Shown piece by piece: positions 1 through 6,332 of a stretch of 10,919 nucleotides of DNA. The position numbers and the translations under genes were made by a program. Each line of letters starts with the position of its first letter. The stretch's first letter is position 1. Origin of the DNA: Betaproteobacteria bacterium. GTDB taxonomy: Bacteria > Pseudomonadota > Gammaproteobacteria > Burkholderiales > SG8-39. The stretch spans positions 1 to 10,919 of the forward strand of contig JAABQT010000032.1 of the NCBI GenBank assembly GCA_011391295.1. Reading direction: 5' to 3'. A model generated the notes under the pieces. It ran no database searches. It saw only the letters and a program-made list of their open reading frames with translations, and was not told the origin of the DNA.

Positions 1-475
1 CGAAGCGTCCGTCGCCCGGCGCGCGGTCCGGATTCTCCGGCTCGCGCTTGAAGAACTTGCGACCGATGACGAGCTGCGCCAGCGGCTTGCCGTGCGCGCC
101 GCGGAAATCAAGCTGCGTGCCTTTGTCATCCAGGTTCAGCCGGGCGCGGTCTGCATCGGCGATCGGCTCGCTCTGGCCCACTTTCAGTTCGAGCGCCTTG
201 AGCACCAATTCCCGCACTTTTTCGATGTCGGCCGGGAATGCGCCACGCTCGGCAATAGTCCAAAGCTGCTCCTTGCGCTGCAGCGTGAGGGTCGCGCCAG
301 GCTCGCGAATCGCGATGGCGGCGATGCTCGCGGCCTGCAGCCCCTTCAGGATCGGCTGGCCCAGCGCGTCGGCGTTCGCCGGACGTCGCGACTGGCCTTG
401 CTGATCGAGAATCAGCGCCCCGCCGCCCAGCGCGAGCAGCAGCACCAGCAGTACCCCCGCGACGCGCGCGTTCAT
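1..475 (-). CDS. DUF4340 domain protein of the GldAFG-type ABC operon (C-terminus beyond left edge)
   Basis: The frame runs open from an ATG at 475 to the left edge (158 codons), so only the N-terminal part is present. The first residues are MNARVAG followed by a hydrophobic segment (about residues 5-22), which suggests one N-terminal membrane anchor or an uncleaved signal with the rest in the periplasm. After it comes a beta-rich, charged region with the pattern 'L-T-L-Q-R-K-E-Q-L-W-T-I', which resembles the repeated 'W.v' units of DUF4340 proteins. The start overlaps the stop of the GldG-like gene as ATGA (475-472), with no Shine-Dalgarno sequence, so translation is probably coupled. DUF4340 genes commonly follow gldG-like genes in such operons, and their biochemical role is unknown. 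The family call rests on a partial sequence plus context. Confidence 0.78.
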   Translation of the reverse strand, partial: MNARVAGVLLVLLLALGGGALILDQQGQSRRPANADALGQPILKGLQAASIAAIAIREPGATLTLQRKEQLWTIAERGAFPADIEKVRELVLKALELKVGQSEPIADADRARLNLDDKGTQLDFRGAHGKPLAQLVIGRKFFKREPENPDRAPGDGRF

Positions 476-2355
476 GCGGCGCCGAGTGCTGCCTGCCGGC
501 GACGGCGCAGCAGCGCGATGAGCAGGCCCGCAAGGGCGACCAGCAGCGGCATCAGCGCGATGTTGGCTACCTTGGTCAGGAACACCAGGCGCTCGCTGTC
601 CTGGCGCAGGTTCTTGCGCAGGTCCTTGAGCGCTTTGCGCGTGTCCGCAACCTTGCGGCGGAAATTCTCCAGTTCGGTCTGCTGCTCCGGCGACAGGATC
701 TGCGCCGCCTTGGCGCCGGTGCCGGAGGACTTCTGCAGGCTCTGCATGTTCTCGGTGGTCTTTTGCAGCTCGTCCTCGAGCTCCTTGATCTTGCCGAAGT
801 ACTGCGTCTGCGCCTCGGCCTCCATCTGGCGCACCACGGTGAGGGGGCGGTACGCCGCGGCACGGCTCTTGAGCGACAGCAGGCTTTCATCCGCGGACAG
901 CTGCTCGACCAGGCCCTGCGCGAACGCGAGGTTGCCGTTCGAGGGCACGATGACGCGGCGACCGAACACCTCCTGCACGTCGACGGCCGCGCCGTCCTGC
1001 AGCATGTCCACGTCGGCGACCAGCACCACGGCGTTGTCGCGCAGCGACGCCTTCAGCGCGGCGGGGGCGGGCGCTGCAGCGGGCTTGGGCTTCGCGGTCT
1101 GGTCCACCGGCCTGCCATCGGGGAACGCCGTATTGAATTTTCCGCTGAGGCGCAGCGCCAGCGGCTGGCTCTTGCCGCTGGGCAGGAAACCCTTGGTGGC
1201 GGCATCTCCCGCCACGGTGGCGTTGGCGTTGTCCACCAACATCGAATTGGGCGAGGTTTTCACCAGTTCGGTCGCCACCAGGCCCTCGGCAGGCTTGAGC
1301 GCGAACGCCCCGCCGAACGCGTAGAGCAGCGTCTCGATCTGGCTGGTGACCACGTCATCGCGGCTGAAGGCGGTGCGATTGAGCGACAGCACGGTGGGCG
1401 TGTAGCGCTGTCCGCCGCCCGAAGCGAACACCACGTCGGCGATCACTTTGCTCGTGTCCATCTCCACGCCCCAGGCCTTGAACAGGCGCGGCAGCGTCGA
1501 GCTCGAGGCCTGCCCCGGCATGCCCGGCATCGGCCCCGGCGTCTGGTCGAAGTAGGCGTACGGGTCGACGAAGGCGATCAGCTTGCCGCCGCGCAGCACG
1601 AACTGGTCGAGCGCGTACTCGGTCTGTGCGCCGATGCTCCGCGGGTGGATCAGGAGGAGAACGTCGATCTCGCCGGGGATCGTCTCGGCGGTCATGTTGA
1701 GCTGCACCACGTCGAAGTCGCGCCGCAACTCGTTGGCCAGCACCCACGGCTCGGAGCTCTGGCGCGTCATCGGGTTGAAGCGCTCGCCCAGCACCGGCAG
1801 GCCGCTCATCAGACCGAGCTTCGGACGCTCGGCGATGCCGGCGCGCGCGATGGCGCGGACCAGGTCGTACTCGAGCAGCCGCTCGCGCGCCGGCGCGACC
1901 ACCGGGATGGACTGCTTGCGCTCGAGCCGGCTCACCGCGAGGCCGAGGTAGAACTGCTCGCCCGACGCCAGTTGCTGCGGCTCCATGCCGTCGAGCTGCG
2001 CCGCGTCCTCCTGTTCGGAGTCGGGGCGCGGGTTGTACTTCTCGATCACCAGGTTCGGGCCGGCGGCGGCCTTGAACTCGCGCACCAGGTCCTCGACGCG
2101 CTGCGCGAAGCCGCGCAACTGCACCGGCATCGTCTCGCCGGCGGTGATGTAGAGCTTGACCTTGACCGGCGCCTGCAGCCCGCGCAGCACCTTCTTCGTG
2201 CCCTCGGACAGCGTGTAGAGCTTGCCCTCGGTGAAGTCGGCGCGCAGCGCCGTCCTCGAGGCAAGGTAGTTGAAGGCGACCAGCAGCAGGAACAGCGCGG
2301 CCAGCCCTACCGCCGAGTAGATGACTGCCTCGTGCCGTCTGGGAAACTGGGTCAT
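472..2355 (-). CDS. GldG-like auxiliary component of an ABC transporter
   Basis: This 627-residue protein matches the ABC_transp_aux/GldG family (the auxiliary component of 'gliding motility' ABC systems, also widespread in non-gliding bacteria). It has an N-terminal membrane helix (about 11-31) and a large extracytoplasmic domain (about 40-490) with family-like stretches such as LLIHPRS and GGKLIAFVDPY. A charged, probably coiled-coil stretch (about 510-590) follows, then a C-terminal helix (about 596-616) and an Arg-rich cytoplasmic tail (RRRR, 617-620). This two-anchor topology is usual for the family. A low-complexity Ala/Pro linker lies at about 420-433. The start is MTQFPRR at 2355, overlapping the permease stop as ATGA without a Shine-Dalgarno sequence. 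The same frame stays open further upstream, but that extension is antisense-like noise inside the permease gene. The role is presumably to work with the permease on an unknown cell-envelope substrate. Confidence 0.9.
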   Translation of the reverse strand: MTQFPRRHEAVIYSAVGLAALFLLLVAFNYLASRTALRADFTEGKLYTLSEGTKKVLRGLQAPVKVKLYITAGETMPVQLRGFAQRVEDLVREFKAAAGPNLVIEKYNPRPDSEQEDAAQLDGMEPQQLASGEQFYLGLAVSRLERKQSIPVVAPARERLLEYDLVRAIARAGIAERPKLGLMSGLPVLGERFNPMTRQSSEPWVLANELRRDFDVVQLNMTAETIPGEIDVLLLIHPRSIGAQTEYALDQFVLRGGKLIAFVDPYAYFDQTPGPMPGMPGQASSSTLPRLFKAWGVEMDTSKVIADVVFASGGGQRYTPTVLSLNRTAFSRDDVVTSQIETLLYAFGGAFALKPAEGLVATELVKTSPNSMLVDNANATVAGDAATKGFLPSGKSQPLALRLSGKFNTAFPDGRPVDQTAKPKPAAAPAPAALKASLRDNAVVLVADVDMLQDGAAVDVQEVFGRRVIVPSNGNLAFAQGLVEQLSADESLLSLKSRAAAYRPLTVVRQMEAEAQTQYFGKIKELEDELQKTTENMQSLQKSSGTGAKAAQILSPEQQTELENFRRKVADTRKALKDLRKNLRQDSERLVFLTKVANIALMPLLVALAGLLIALLRRRRQAALGAA

Positions 2356-3089
2356 CGGCTGCGCAGTACCACGCCGGTGGCGAACAGGGAGAACCCGATC
2401 ACCGACAGGAAGAAGATCAGGTCCCGGGTGTCGATGACGCCCTTCTGGAAGCCCTCGAAGTGCGCGACCACCGAGAACGCGGCCACCGTGTCCACCAGCG
2501 CCGGGCTGGCCCAGCGCACCATCAGGTCGGTCACCGGGCTGAAACCAGCCAGGATCAGGAACAGGCAGATCACCACCGAGAGAATGAAGGCGATGACCTG
2601 GTTGCGCGTCATCGCCGAAGTCATGCAGGTGATGGCAAGGTAGGCGCCGGCGAGGAACAGGCTGCCGAGATAGCCGGCGAAGATCGCGCCGTTGTCCGGT
2701 TCGCCGAGCACGTTGGCCGTGATTGCCACCGGGAAGGTGAGCGCCAGCGCGATGGCGAGGAACAACCAGCAGGCGAGGAACTTGCCGAGGATCGCCTGCC
2801 AGGCGGTGATGGGCATGGTGAGCAGCAATTCGAGCGTGCCGGCGCGGCGCTCTTCGGCCCACAGGCGCATGCCGACGGCGGGTACCAGCACCAGGTAGAC
2901 CCACGGGTGCCAGGCGAAGAAGGCGCTCAGGCTCGCCTCGCCGCGCTCGAAGAACGAGCCGGCGGTAAAGGTGAGAAAGCCCGTCAGCAGCAGGAAGATC
3001 ACCAGGAACACGTAGGCCACCGGTGAGGTGAAATAGGACACCAGCTCGCGCTTGGCGATGGTGCGGATGGCGTGCAGGGCAGAGTTCAT
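2352..3089 (-). CDS. ABC-2 type permease, GldF-like
   Basis: This 245-residue integral membrane protein has about six hydrophobic helices (roughly 23-43, 60-75, 103-124, 136-157, 164-184, 222-242). Between helices 2 and 3 lies the conserved ABC-2 segment RLWAEERRAGTLELLL (75-90), which in this family follows the pattern 'E+r.GTlElLlt.Pi' and contacts the ATPase. The N-terminal amphipathic stretch (AIRTIAKRELVSYFTSP) is also typical. The length is normal for GldF/NosY-like permeases. The ATG at 3089 overlaps the ATPase stop as ATGA, and the gene's own stop overlaps the next start in the same way, so it is an internal member of a tightly coupled operon. It should form the membrane channel with the ATPase encoded at 3086-4009. 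The substrate is not deducible. Confidence 0.9.
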   Translation of the reverse strand: MNSALHAIRTIAKRELVSYFTSPVAYVFLVIFLLLTGFLTFTAGSFFERGEASLSAFFAWHPWVYLVLVPAVGMRLWAEERRAGTLELLLTMPITAWQAILGKFLACWLFLAIALALTFPVAITANVLGEPDNGAIFAGYLGSLFLAGAYLAITCMTSAMTRNQVIAFILSVVICLFLILAGFSPVTDLMVRWASPALVDTVAAFSVVAHFEGFQKGVIDTRDLIFFLSVIGFSLFATGVVLRSR

Positions 3090-4009
3090 TTCTTGTTCAC
3101 CGTGTCGGGCAGCGTGATGCGGCGGAACACTTCGTCCAGCTGGCCTTCCTCGGTGCGCAGCATCTCGAGCTTCCAGCCTTCGCGGCCGGCGAGCTCGGCC
3201 ACCGCGCGCGCCAGGTCCCCGGCCGCGCCCTTGTCCCGGGGATAAACACGGAACGCGCGGTCCAGCGCTTCCACCTTGCCGAGCGCCGCCAGTTTTTCGG
3301 CGCTGGCGCCCTGCGCATGCAGCATGACGGCGCCGGCGGTGGCCGACATCGCCTTCAGTTCGGCCGGCGTGCCATTGGCGACGATGCGGCCGCGATCGAT
3401 GATGATGGCGCGCGTGCAGGCGGCATCCACTTCCTCGAGGATGTGCGTGGAAAACACCACCGCCTTGGTCCTGCCCAGCTCGCGGATCAGATTGCGCACC
3501 TCGTGCTTCTGGTTCGGGTCGAGGCCGTCGGTGGGCTCGTCCAGGATCAGCACCTCCGGATCGTGGATCAGCGCCTGCGCGAGGCAGGTGCGATGCTTGT
3601 AGCCCTTGGACAGGGTATCGATGGACTGGTGCAGCACGGAAGACAGAAAACAGCGCTCCACTGCGCGGTGCACGGCGTTCTTGCGCGCATGCCCGTCCAG
3701 CCCGCGCAACTCCGCGGCGAAGGAAAGAAAGCCGTGCACCGTCATGTCGGGATAGGACGGGGCGGCTTCCGGCAGGTAGCCGATGAGCCGCTTGGCTCGC
3801 AGCGGCGCTTCCGCGACGTCGTGCCCGCCAACGCTCACCCGGCCCGAGCTCGGCGGGATGAAGCCGGTGATCATGCGCATGGTGGTGGACTTGCCGGCGC
3901 CGTTCGGGCCGAGAAATCCCAGCACCTCGCCGCGCTCCACGGCGAAGGACACGCCGTCGACCGCGCGCTTGGCGGCGAAGGTCTTCACCAGGTTGTCGAT
4001 ACGGATCAT
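3086..4009 (-). CDS. ABC transporter ATP-binding protein, GldA-like
   Basis: This 307-residue ATPase has all the nucleotide-binding motifs in order: Walker A GPNGAGKST (34-42), a GYLPE segment where the Q-loop lies (77-81, Glu in place of Gln, as is common in the GldA/CcmA-like ABC-2 group), signature LSKGY (133-137), Walker B VLILDEP (153-159), D-loop GLDP (162-165) and H-loop His (STH, His189). A C-terminal extension of about 85 residues (215-300) resembles the DUF4162-type domain found on such ATPases. I chose the ATG at 4009 (MIRIDNLVKTF) because the fold begins there and a weak GCAGG lies 5 nt upstream. The upstream in-frame ATGs at 4042 and 4066 add non-conserved residues and would start upstream of the predicted transcript start. 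It is the first gene of the operon. Confidence 0.93.
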   Translation of the reverse strand: MIRIDNLVKTFAAKRAVDGVSFAVERGEVLGFLGPNGAGKSTTMRMITGFIPPSSGRVSVGGHDVAEAPLRAKRLIGYLPEAAPSYPDMTVHGFLSFAAELRGLDGHARKNAVHRAVERCFLSSVLHQSIDTLSKGYKHRTCLAQALIHDPEVLILDEPTDGLDPNQKHEVRNLIRELGRTKAVVFSTHILEEVDAACTRAIIIDRGRIVANGTPAELKAMSATAGAVMLHAQGASAEKLAALGKVEALDRAFRVYPRDKGAAGDLARAVAELAGREGWKLEMLRTEEGQLDEVFRRITLPDTVNKK

Positions 4010-4033
4010 TTGAGCCTGCAGCCGGCTTTCAAG

Positions 4034-4071
4034 GGGGCGCATTATCGCAAAGATTCGAGCGCGCACCAGAA
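4034..4071 (-). promoter_or_regulatory. Candidate sigma-70 promoter of the ABC operon
   Basis: On the minus strand the bases at 4049-4041 read TGCGATAAT, which is an extended -10 element (TG-n-GATAAT). It would place the transcript start near 4034, about 25 nt before the ATG at 4009. The -35 region is poor: CTGGTG with a 17-bp spacer or TTCTGG with 19 bp. That is acceptable for an extended -10 promoter. This is the only convincing promoter-like element between the solute-binding-protein gene and the ATPase gene. Confidence 0.45.
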
Positions 4072-4082
4072 TTCGTTCTGGT
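4065..4082. repeat. Perfect inverted repeat over the -35 region of the ABC operon promoter
   Basis: ACCAGAA (4065-4071) and TTCTGGT (4076-4082) are perfect inverted copies separated by TTCG. The repeat sits about 31 to 48 bp upstream of the predicted transcript start, where a repressor or activator dimer could bind. It could equally form an RNA hairpin with a UUCG loop at the 3' end of a transcript from the solute-binding-protein gene. No T-tract follows on either strand, so an intrinsic terminator is unlikely. Confidence 0.45.
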
Positions 4083-4106
4083 CGCCCCGGACGCAGACCG
4101 TGCCCG

Positions 4107-4130
4107 GGCCCGGTAAGTTCCCGCCGGGCC
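4107..4130. repeat. GC-rich inverted repeat downstream of the solute-binding-protein gene
   Basis: GGCCCGG (4107-4113) and CCGGGCC (4124-4130) can form a 7-bp stem with a 10-nt loop. It lies about 72-95 nt beyond the stop of the minus-strand gene at 4202-5224. It may help end or stabilise that transcript, but no U-run follows, so I do not call it an intrinsic terminator. Apart from this repeat and the promoter elements, I see nothing else in the 192-bp gap at 4010-4201. Confidence 0.3.
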
Positions 4131-4201
4131 GCAGCCGGCTGGCGCCACGGCCGTTCAGGGGCGCAGGCAGGCGTTACCCTCGCGCGGCTGAGCCGGTTCG
4201 C

Positions 4202-5224
4202 TCAGGGAATCGGCTTGAGACTCAGCTCGGCATCAGACGCATTCACGAAACCATACTTCGAATACGCCTGCTTGGCCCCCGGGGTCGCAAGAAACCGGAC
4301 ATAACGATCCGCCATCGCCTTTCTCGCGCTGTTCGTCAGGCTGCCGATCGCGTACGACACTTCGTTCACCAGACTGTCCTCGGGCGGCAGACGCACGGAA
4401 TCCACTCGCGCGCCGTCGCGCTTGGCTTCCATGGTCTCGGTGACCCAGACGATGCCGGTATCGGACCTGCCATCCTGGATGCGCTGCGGCGTCTCGCGGT
4501 GGTGCACGGAAGTGAACCAGTTGTTGGGCGTGGTCTGGCACGAGGCGCATTCCTTGCCGGCCGAGATCTGGTTCCAGAGGCCGTGCCGCTCGAGCACCTT
4601 GCGCCCGTAGAAACGCATGATGCCTTCGCTCACGGGATTGGGCAGCGAGGTACGCACGTCGGGGCGCACGAGGTCCTTGATCCCCGTGATGCGCTTCGGA
4701 TCGCCTTGCGCCACCATGAGTTCCATTTCATTGTGGAGGTAGGTCGCATAGGTATCCATGAGGCCGGCCTTCTTCAGCGCCTTCAGATGATCCAGATTCA
4801 CGGAGGCATAGACATCGGGAAGCCCTGGATAGGTGCGGCCCCCGTAGGTCCAGCCGCCGGTCTGGATCGCACGCAAAAGCAAGCCGGGCGGCAGCGTGAT
4901 GATGCCGACGGCCACGCCCCGGTTCTGCTTCTGGAACGCGCCAACCACATCGTCCATGGCGAAGAACTGATTGCCCGCAAGCCACAGGATCAGCCCGGCC
5001 TCGCGCTGCATGCGGCCGAGCGCGTTTGCACCGTTGAGGACGCGCCCGTCGGCGGCATGGAGCTTGAGGTCGCTGTCCTTGTCCTTTGGAATGGCTGCAT
5101 ACTTTTGCGCCGCGGCCGGCTTTTTCGCGGCAGGGGCAGGCTGCTGTGCGGGCTGCGTCGCGCATCCCGCAACCAGCGCCAGGGCTACCGTGCAATAAGC
5201 GAGTGTTCTGGGTCGGCGCGACAT
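4202..5224 (-). CDS. Orphan periplasmic solute-binding lipoprotein (type II PBP, ModA/SBP_bac_11-like)
   Basis: This 340-residue protein starts at the ATG at 5224, 5 nt after a good GAGGGGA. The start is supported by a lipoprotein signal: an Arg-rich n-region, a hydrophobic core and lipobox LVAGC, with Cys21 as lipidation site. An Ala/Pro/Lys linker (22-45) follows. The mature part looks like a type II periplasmic binding protein of the molybdate/extracellular-solute-binding class: a first strand LILWLAGNQFFAM, a 'GLPDVYASVN' stretch, an 'LPNPVSEGI' hinge-like segment, 'TGIVWVTET', and a C-terminal 'RYVRFLATPGAKQAYSKYGF', which is the usual 'f..fl.s..aq.il..yGF' ending. It also has ECASCQ (225-230), a periplasmic CxxC where Gln replaces the His of a haem motif, followed by His241-His242. 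No permease or ATPase of an import system adjoins it. It is divergent from soxY, which hints at a sulfur-related role. The ligand is unknown. Confidence 0.8.
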   Translation of the reverse strand: MSRRPRTLAYCTVALALVAGCATQPAQQPAPAAKKPAAAQKYAAIPKDKDSDLKLHAADGRVLNGANALGRMQREAGLILWLAGNQFFAMDDVVGAFQKQNRGVAVGIITLPPGLLLRAIQTGGWTYGGRTYPGLPDVYASVNLDHLKALKKAGLMDTYATYLHNEMELMVAQGDPKRITGIKDLVRPDVRTSLPNPVSEGIMRFYGRKVLERHGLWNQISAGKECASCQTTPNNWFTSVHHRETPQRIQDGRSDTGIVWVTETMEAKRDGARVDSVRLPPEDSLVNEVSYAIGSLTNSARKAMADRYVRFLATPGAKQAYSKYGFVNASDAELSLKPIP

Positions 5225-5283
5225 GTTCCCCTCTCGTTGAATTGATGGCACAACTGGTTGCCGTCCGCTTCCCCGGCGCTTTC

Positions 5284-5300
5284 CGGGCCAGGGAGGCCCG
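5284..5300. repeat. Short GC hairpin in the leader of the solute-binding lipoprotein gene
   Basis: CGGGCC (5284-5289) and GGCCCG (5295-5300) are perfect inverted copies around a 5-nt loop. The hairpin lies 60-76 nt upstream of the minus-strand ATG at 5224, so it could fold in that gene's 5' leader. There is no T-run beside it. Function unknown. Confidence 0.3.
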
Positions 5301-5306
5301 ATAACA

Positions 5307-5328
5307 GCATGCATTAGCTTATGCGTGC
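5307..5328. promoter_or_regulatory. 22-bp imperfect palindrome, candidate operator
   Basis: The half-sites GCATGCATTAG (5307-5317) and CTTATGCGTGC (5318-5328) are reverse complements except at two symmetric base pairs, so 18 of 22 positions obey dyad symmetry with no gap. It lies near the middle of the divergent region, 83 bp from the lipoprotein start and 159 bp from soxY. It has the form of a homodimeric regulator site (for example ArsR, TetR or LysR type). Sox genes in other bacteria are controlled by ArsR-family SoxR, but I do not recognise this as a known SoxR consensus. Confidence 0.45.
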
Positions 5329-5429
5329 ACCATCCGCTTGCCGAATTAGTTGAAGTTATGGGTGAATCAAAACTCCATGAATTTAAAGTGGCCATCGGGC
5401 TTGTGCGCCGCAGGGGAAAGTGAGTACGC

Positions 5430-5458
5430 TACATAACAGAGGCCGAATTTCCTACAAT
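5430..5458 (+). promoter_or_regulatory. Candidate promoter of soxYZAX
   Basis: TACAAT at 5453-5458 matches the sigma-70 -10 consensus at 5 of 6 positions. With a 17-bp spacer the -35 would be TACATA (5430-5435), only 3 of 6, so activation by a regulator would be plausible. The transcript would start near 5465, giving a leader of about 23 nt that contains the strong ribosome binding site. Confidence 0.4.
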
Positions 5459-5474
5459 ACATATCGAAGCGGGC

Positions 5475-5485
5475 AGGAGGAGGAG
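5475..5485 (+). promoter_or_regulatory. Strong tandem ribosome binding site of soxY
   Basis: AGGAGGAGGAG at 5475-5485 gives two overlapping perfect Shine-Dalgarno registers before the ATG at 5488. It is the longest purine-rich site in the window, which fits the need for abundant carrier protein and fixes the soxY start. Confidence 0.75.
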
Positions 5486-5487
5486 AC

Positions 5488-5952
5488 ATGCAACAGACAC
5501 GCAGATCCGTAATCAAGGCGGGCGGTGCGTTGGGGCTGCTCGCCGCATTCGGCACCGCTTTGCTCAGCCCCGTGCGCGCGCTGGCCGCCTGGAACAAGGG
5601 CGCGTTCGAGGCGAAAAGCACCCTCGACGCGATGCGCGCGCTCGGCGTGAACAACACCGAGGAAAGCAAGGAGATCCAGATTCGCGCTCCCGACATCGCC
5701 GAGAACGGCGCGGTGGTGCCGATCGACATCACCAGCAGCATTGCGGGCACCAGCGCCATCCTGGTGTTCATCGAGAAGAACCCGTTCCCGTATGTCGGCA
5801 GCTTCGACGTTTCGCAGGGCGCGGTGCCGTTCGTGCACCTGCGCGTGAAGATGGGCGAGACTTCCCCCGTGCGCGTGGTCGTGACCGCGGGCGGCAAGCA
5901 CTACACCAGCGCCAAGGAAGTGAAAGTCACCATCGGCGGCTGCGGCGGCTGA
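5488..5952 (+). CDS. soxY: Thiosulfate-oxidation carrier protein SoxY
   Basis: SoxY is the swinging-arm subunit of the periplasmic SoxYZ carrier, to which sulfur intermediates are bound through a C-terminal cysteine. This 154-residue protein ends in GGCGG (150-154), with Cys152 as the carrier residue, which is the diagnostic feature. The N-terminus TRRSVIK plus a hydrophobic stretch (about 10-33) is a twin-arginine signal, with likely cleavage after the Ala-Leu-Ala at 31-33. The mature region carries the immunoglobulin-like beta pattern of the family. It is the first gene of the soxYZAX operon, followed 12 nt later by soxZ. Co-export of SoxZ through the Tat signal of SoxY is the established model. 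Length and motif are normal. Confidence 0.97.
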   Translation: MQQTRRSVIKAGGALGLLAAFGTALLSPVRALAAWNKGAFEAKSTLDAMRALGVNNTEESKEIQIRAPDIAENGAVVPIDITSSIAGTSAILVFIEKNPFPYVGSFDVSQGAVPFVHLRVKMGETSPVRVVVTAGGKHYTSAKEVKVTIGGCGG

Positions 5953-5964
5953 GGAGAGCAAACC

Positions 5965-6282
5965 ATGGCAGACCCGATGAAGATCCGCGCTACCCTGCAA
6001 GGCGACGTCGCCGACGTGCGCGTGCTGATGGCGCACCCGATGGAGACCGGGCAGCGCAAGCAGGGCGACAAGCTCGTGCCGCTGCATTTCATCCAGACCA
6101 TCAGCGCGCAGCTGAACGGCCGGACGGTGTTCAATGCCGACATCAGCCAGGCGATCTCGCGCAACCCGGTGTTCGCCTTCAAGGTGAAGGGCGCCAAGGC
6201 CGGCGACAAGATCTCGGTGACCTGGACCGACAACAAGGGCGAAAAGCGCAGCGACGAGACGGAAGTTCGCGCCGGATCCTGA
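5965..6282 (+). CDS. soxZ: Thiosulfate-oxidation carrier subunit SoxZ
   Basis: SoxZ is the partner of SoxY and stabilises the carrier and its docking to the Sox enzymes in the periplasm. The 105-residue protein has no signal peptide, as expected, because it is thought to be carried out by the Tat system bound to SoxY. Family features include the early segment MKIRATLQGDVADVRVLMAHPMETG, read here as MKIRA (5-9) to HPMETG (24-29), then a 'LVPLHFIQ' strand, and a C-terminal 'AKAGDKISVTWTDNKGE' run, which is typical of SoxZ. A GAGGAG immediately after the soxY stop serves as its ribosome binding site. Confidence 0.97.
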   Translation: MADPMKIRATLQGDVADVRVLMAHPMETGQRKQGDKLVPLHFIQTISAQLNGRTVFNADISQAISRNPVFAFKVKGAKAGDKISVTWTDNKGEKRSDETEVRAGS

Positions 6283-6292
6283 CATTGACCGA

Positions 6293-6316
6293 GGGGCCGC
6301 AGAGCCCCGTTCGAAC
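6293..6316 (+). repeat. Intercistronic stem-loop and adjoining octamer palindrome between soxZ and soxA
   Basis: In the 50-nt soxZ-soxA gap, GGGGC (6293-6297) can pair with GCCCC (6304-6308) over a 6-nt loop. The perfect palindrome GTTCGAAC (6309-6316) follows at once, ending 4 nt before the soxA Shine-Dalgarno site. There is no U-run, so this is not a clear terminator. It might shield the 3' end of a processed soxYZ message or modulate soxA translation. Confidence 0.3.
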
Positions 6317-6332
6317 AACTGGAGGAGCAACT

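Larger units (their letters stand above)
5225..5487. promoter_or_regulatory. Divergent intergenic control region between the solute-binding lipoprotein gene and soxY
   Basis: This 263-bp non-coding region separates two divergently transcribed genes and is more AT-rich than its flanks, especially at 5340-5390 and 5425-5465. It must hold the promoters for both sides. Separately listed inside it are a small hairpin (5284-5300), a 22-bp imperfect palindrome (5307-5328), and the soxY promoter and ribosome binding site. The octamer GCCGAATT occurs twice (5340-5347 and 5442-5449), which may be chance. I could not find a convincing promoter for the minus-strand gene. Confidence 0.7.

Noticed and set aside
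763..2643. Long plus-strand frame opposite the GldG-like gene
   Set aside because: It is the mirror of a recognised gene, with low-complexity composition and no ribosome binding site or signal.
4107..4130. GC stem-loop as an intrinsic terminator of the lipoprotein gene
   Set aside because: No U-run follows on either strand, so it is kept as an inverted repeat only.
4536..4550. CASC in the lipoprotein considered as a haem c site
   Set aside because: The residue after the second cysteine is Gln, not His, so the CxxCH rule fails. It is reported only as a CxxC.
3317..5245. Long plus-strand open frame across the ATPase, the intergenic gap and the lipoprotein gene
   Set aside because: It is antisense to two well-supported genes. 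The translation is rich in His, Arg and Gly with no domain features, and it crosses a non-coding gap.
5246..5261. Sigma-54-like TGGCAC ... TTGC on the plus strand
   Set aside because: The spacer is 6 nt rather than the 5 nt of the consensus, sigma-54 promoters tolerate little spacing change, and the site lies over 200 nt from soxY.
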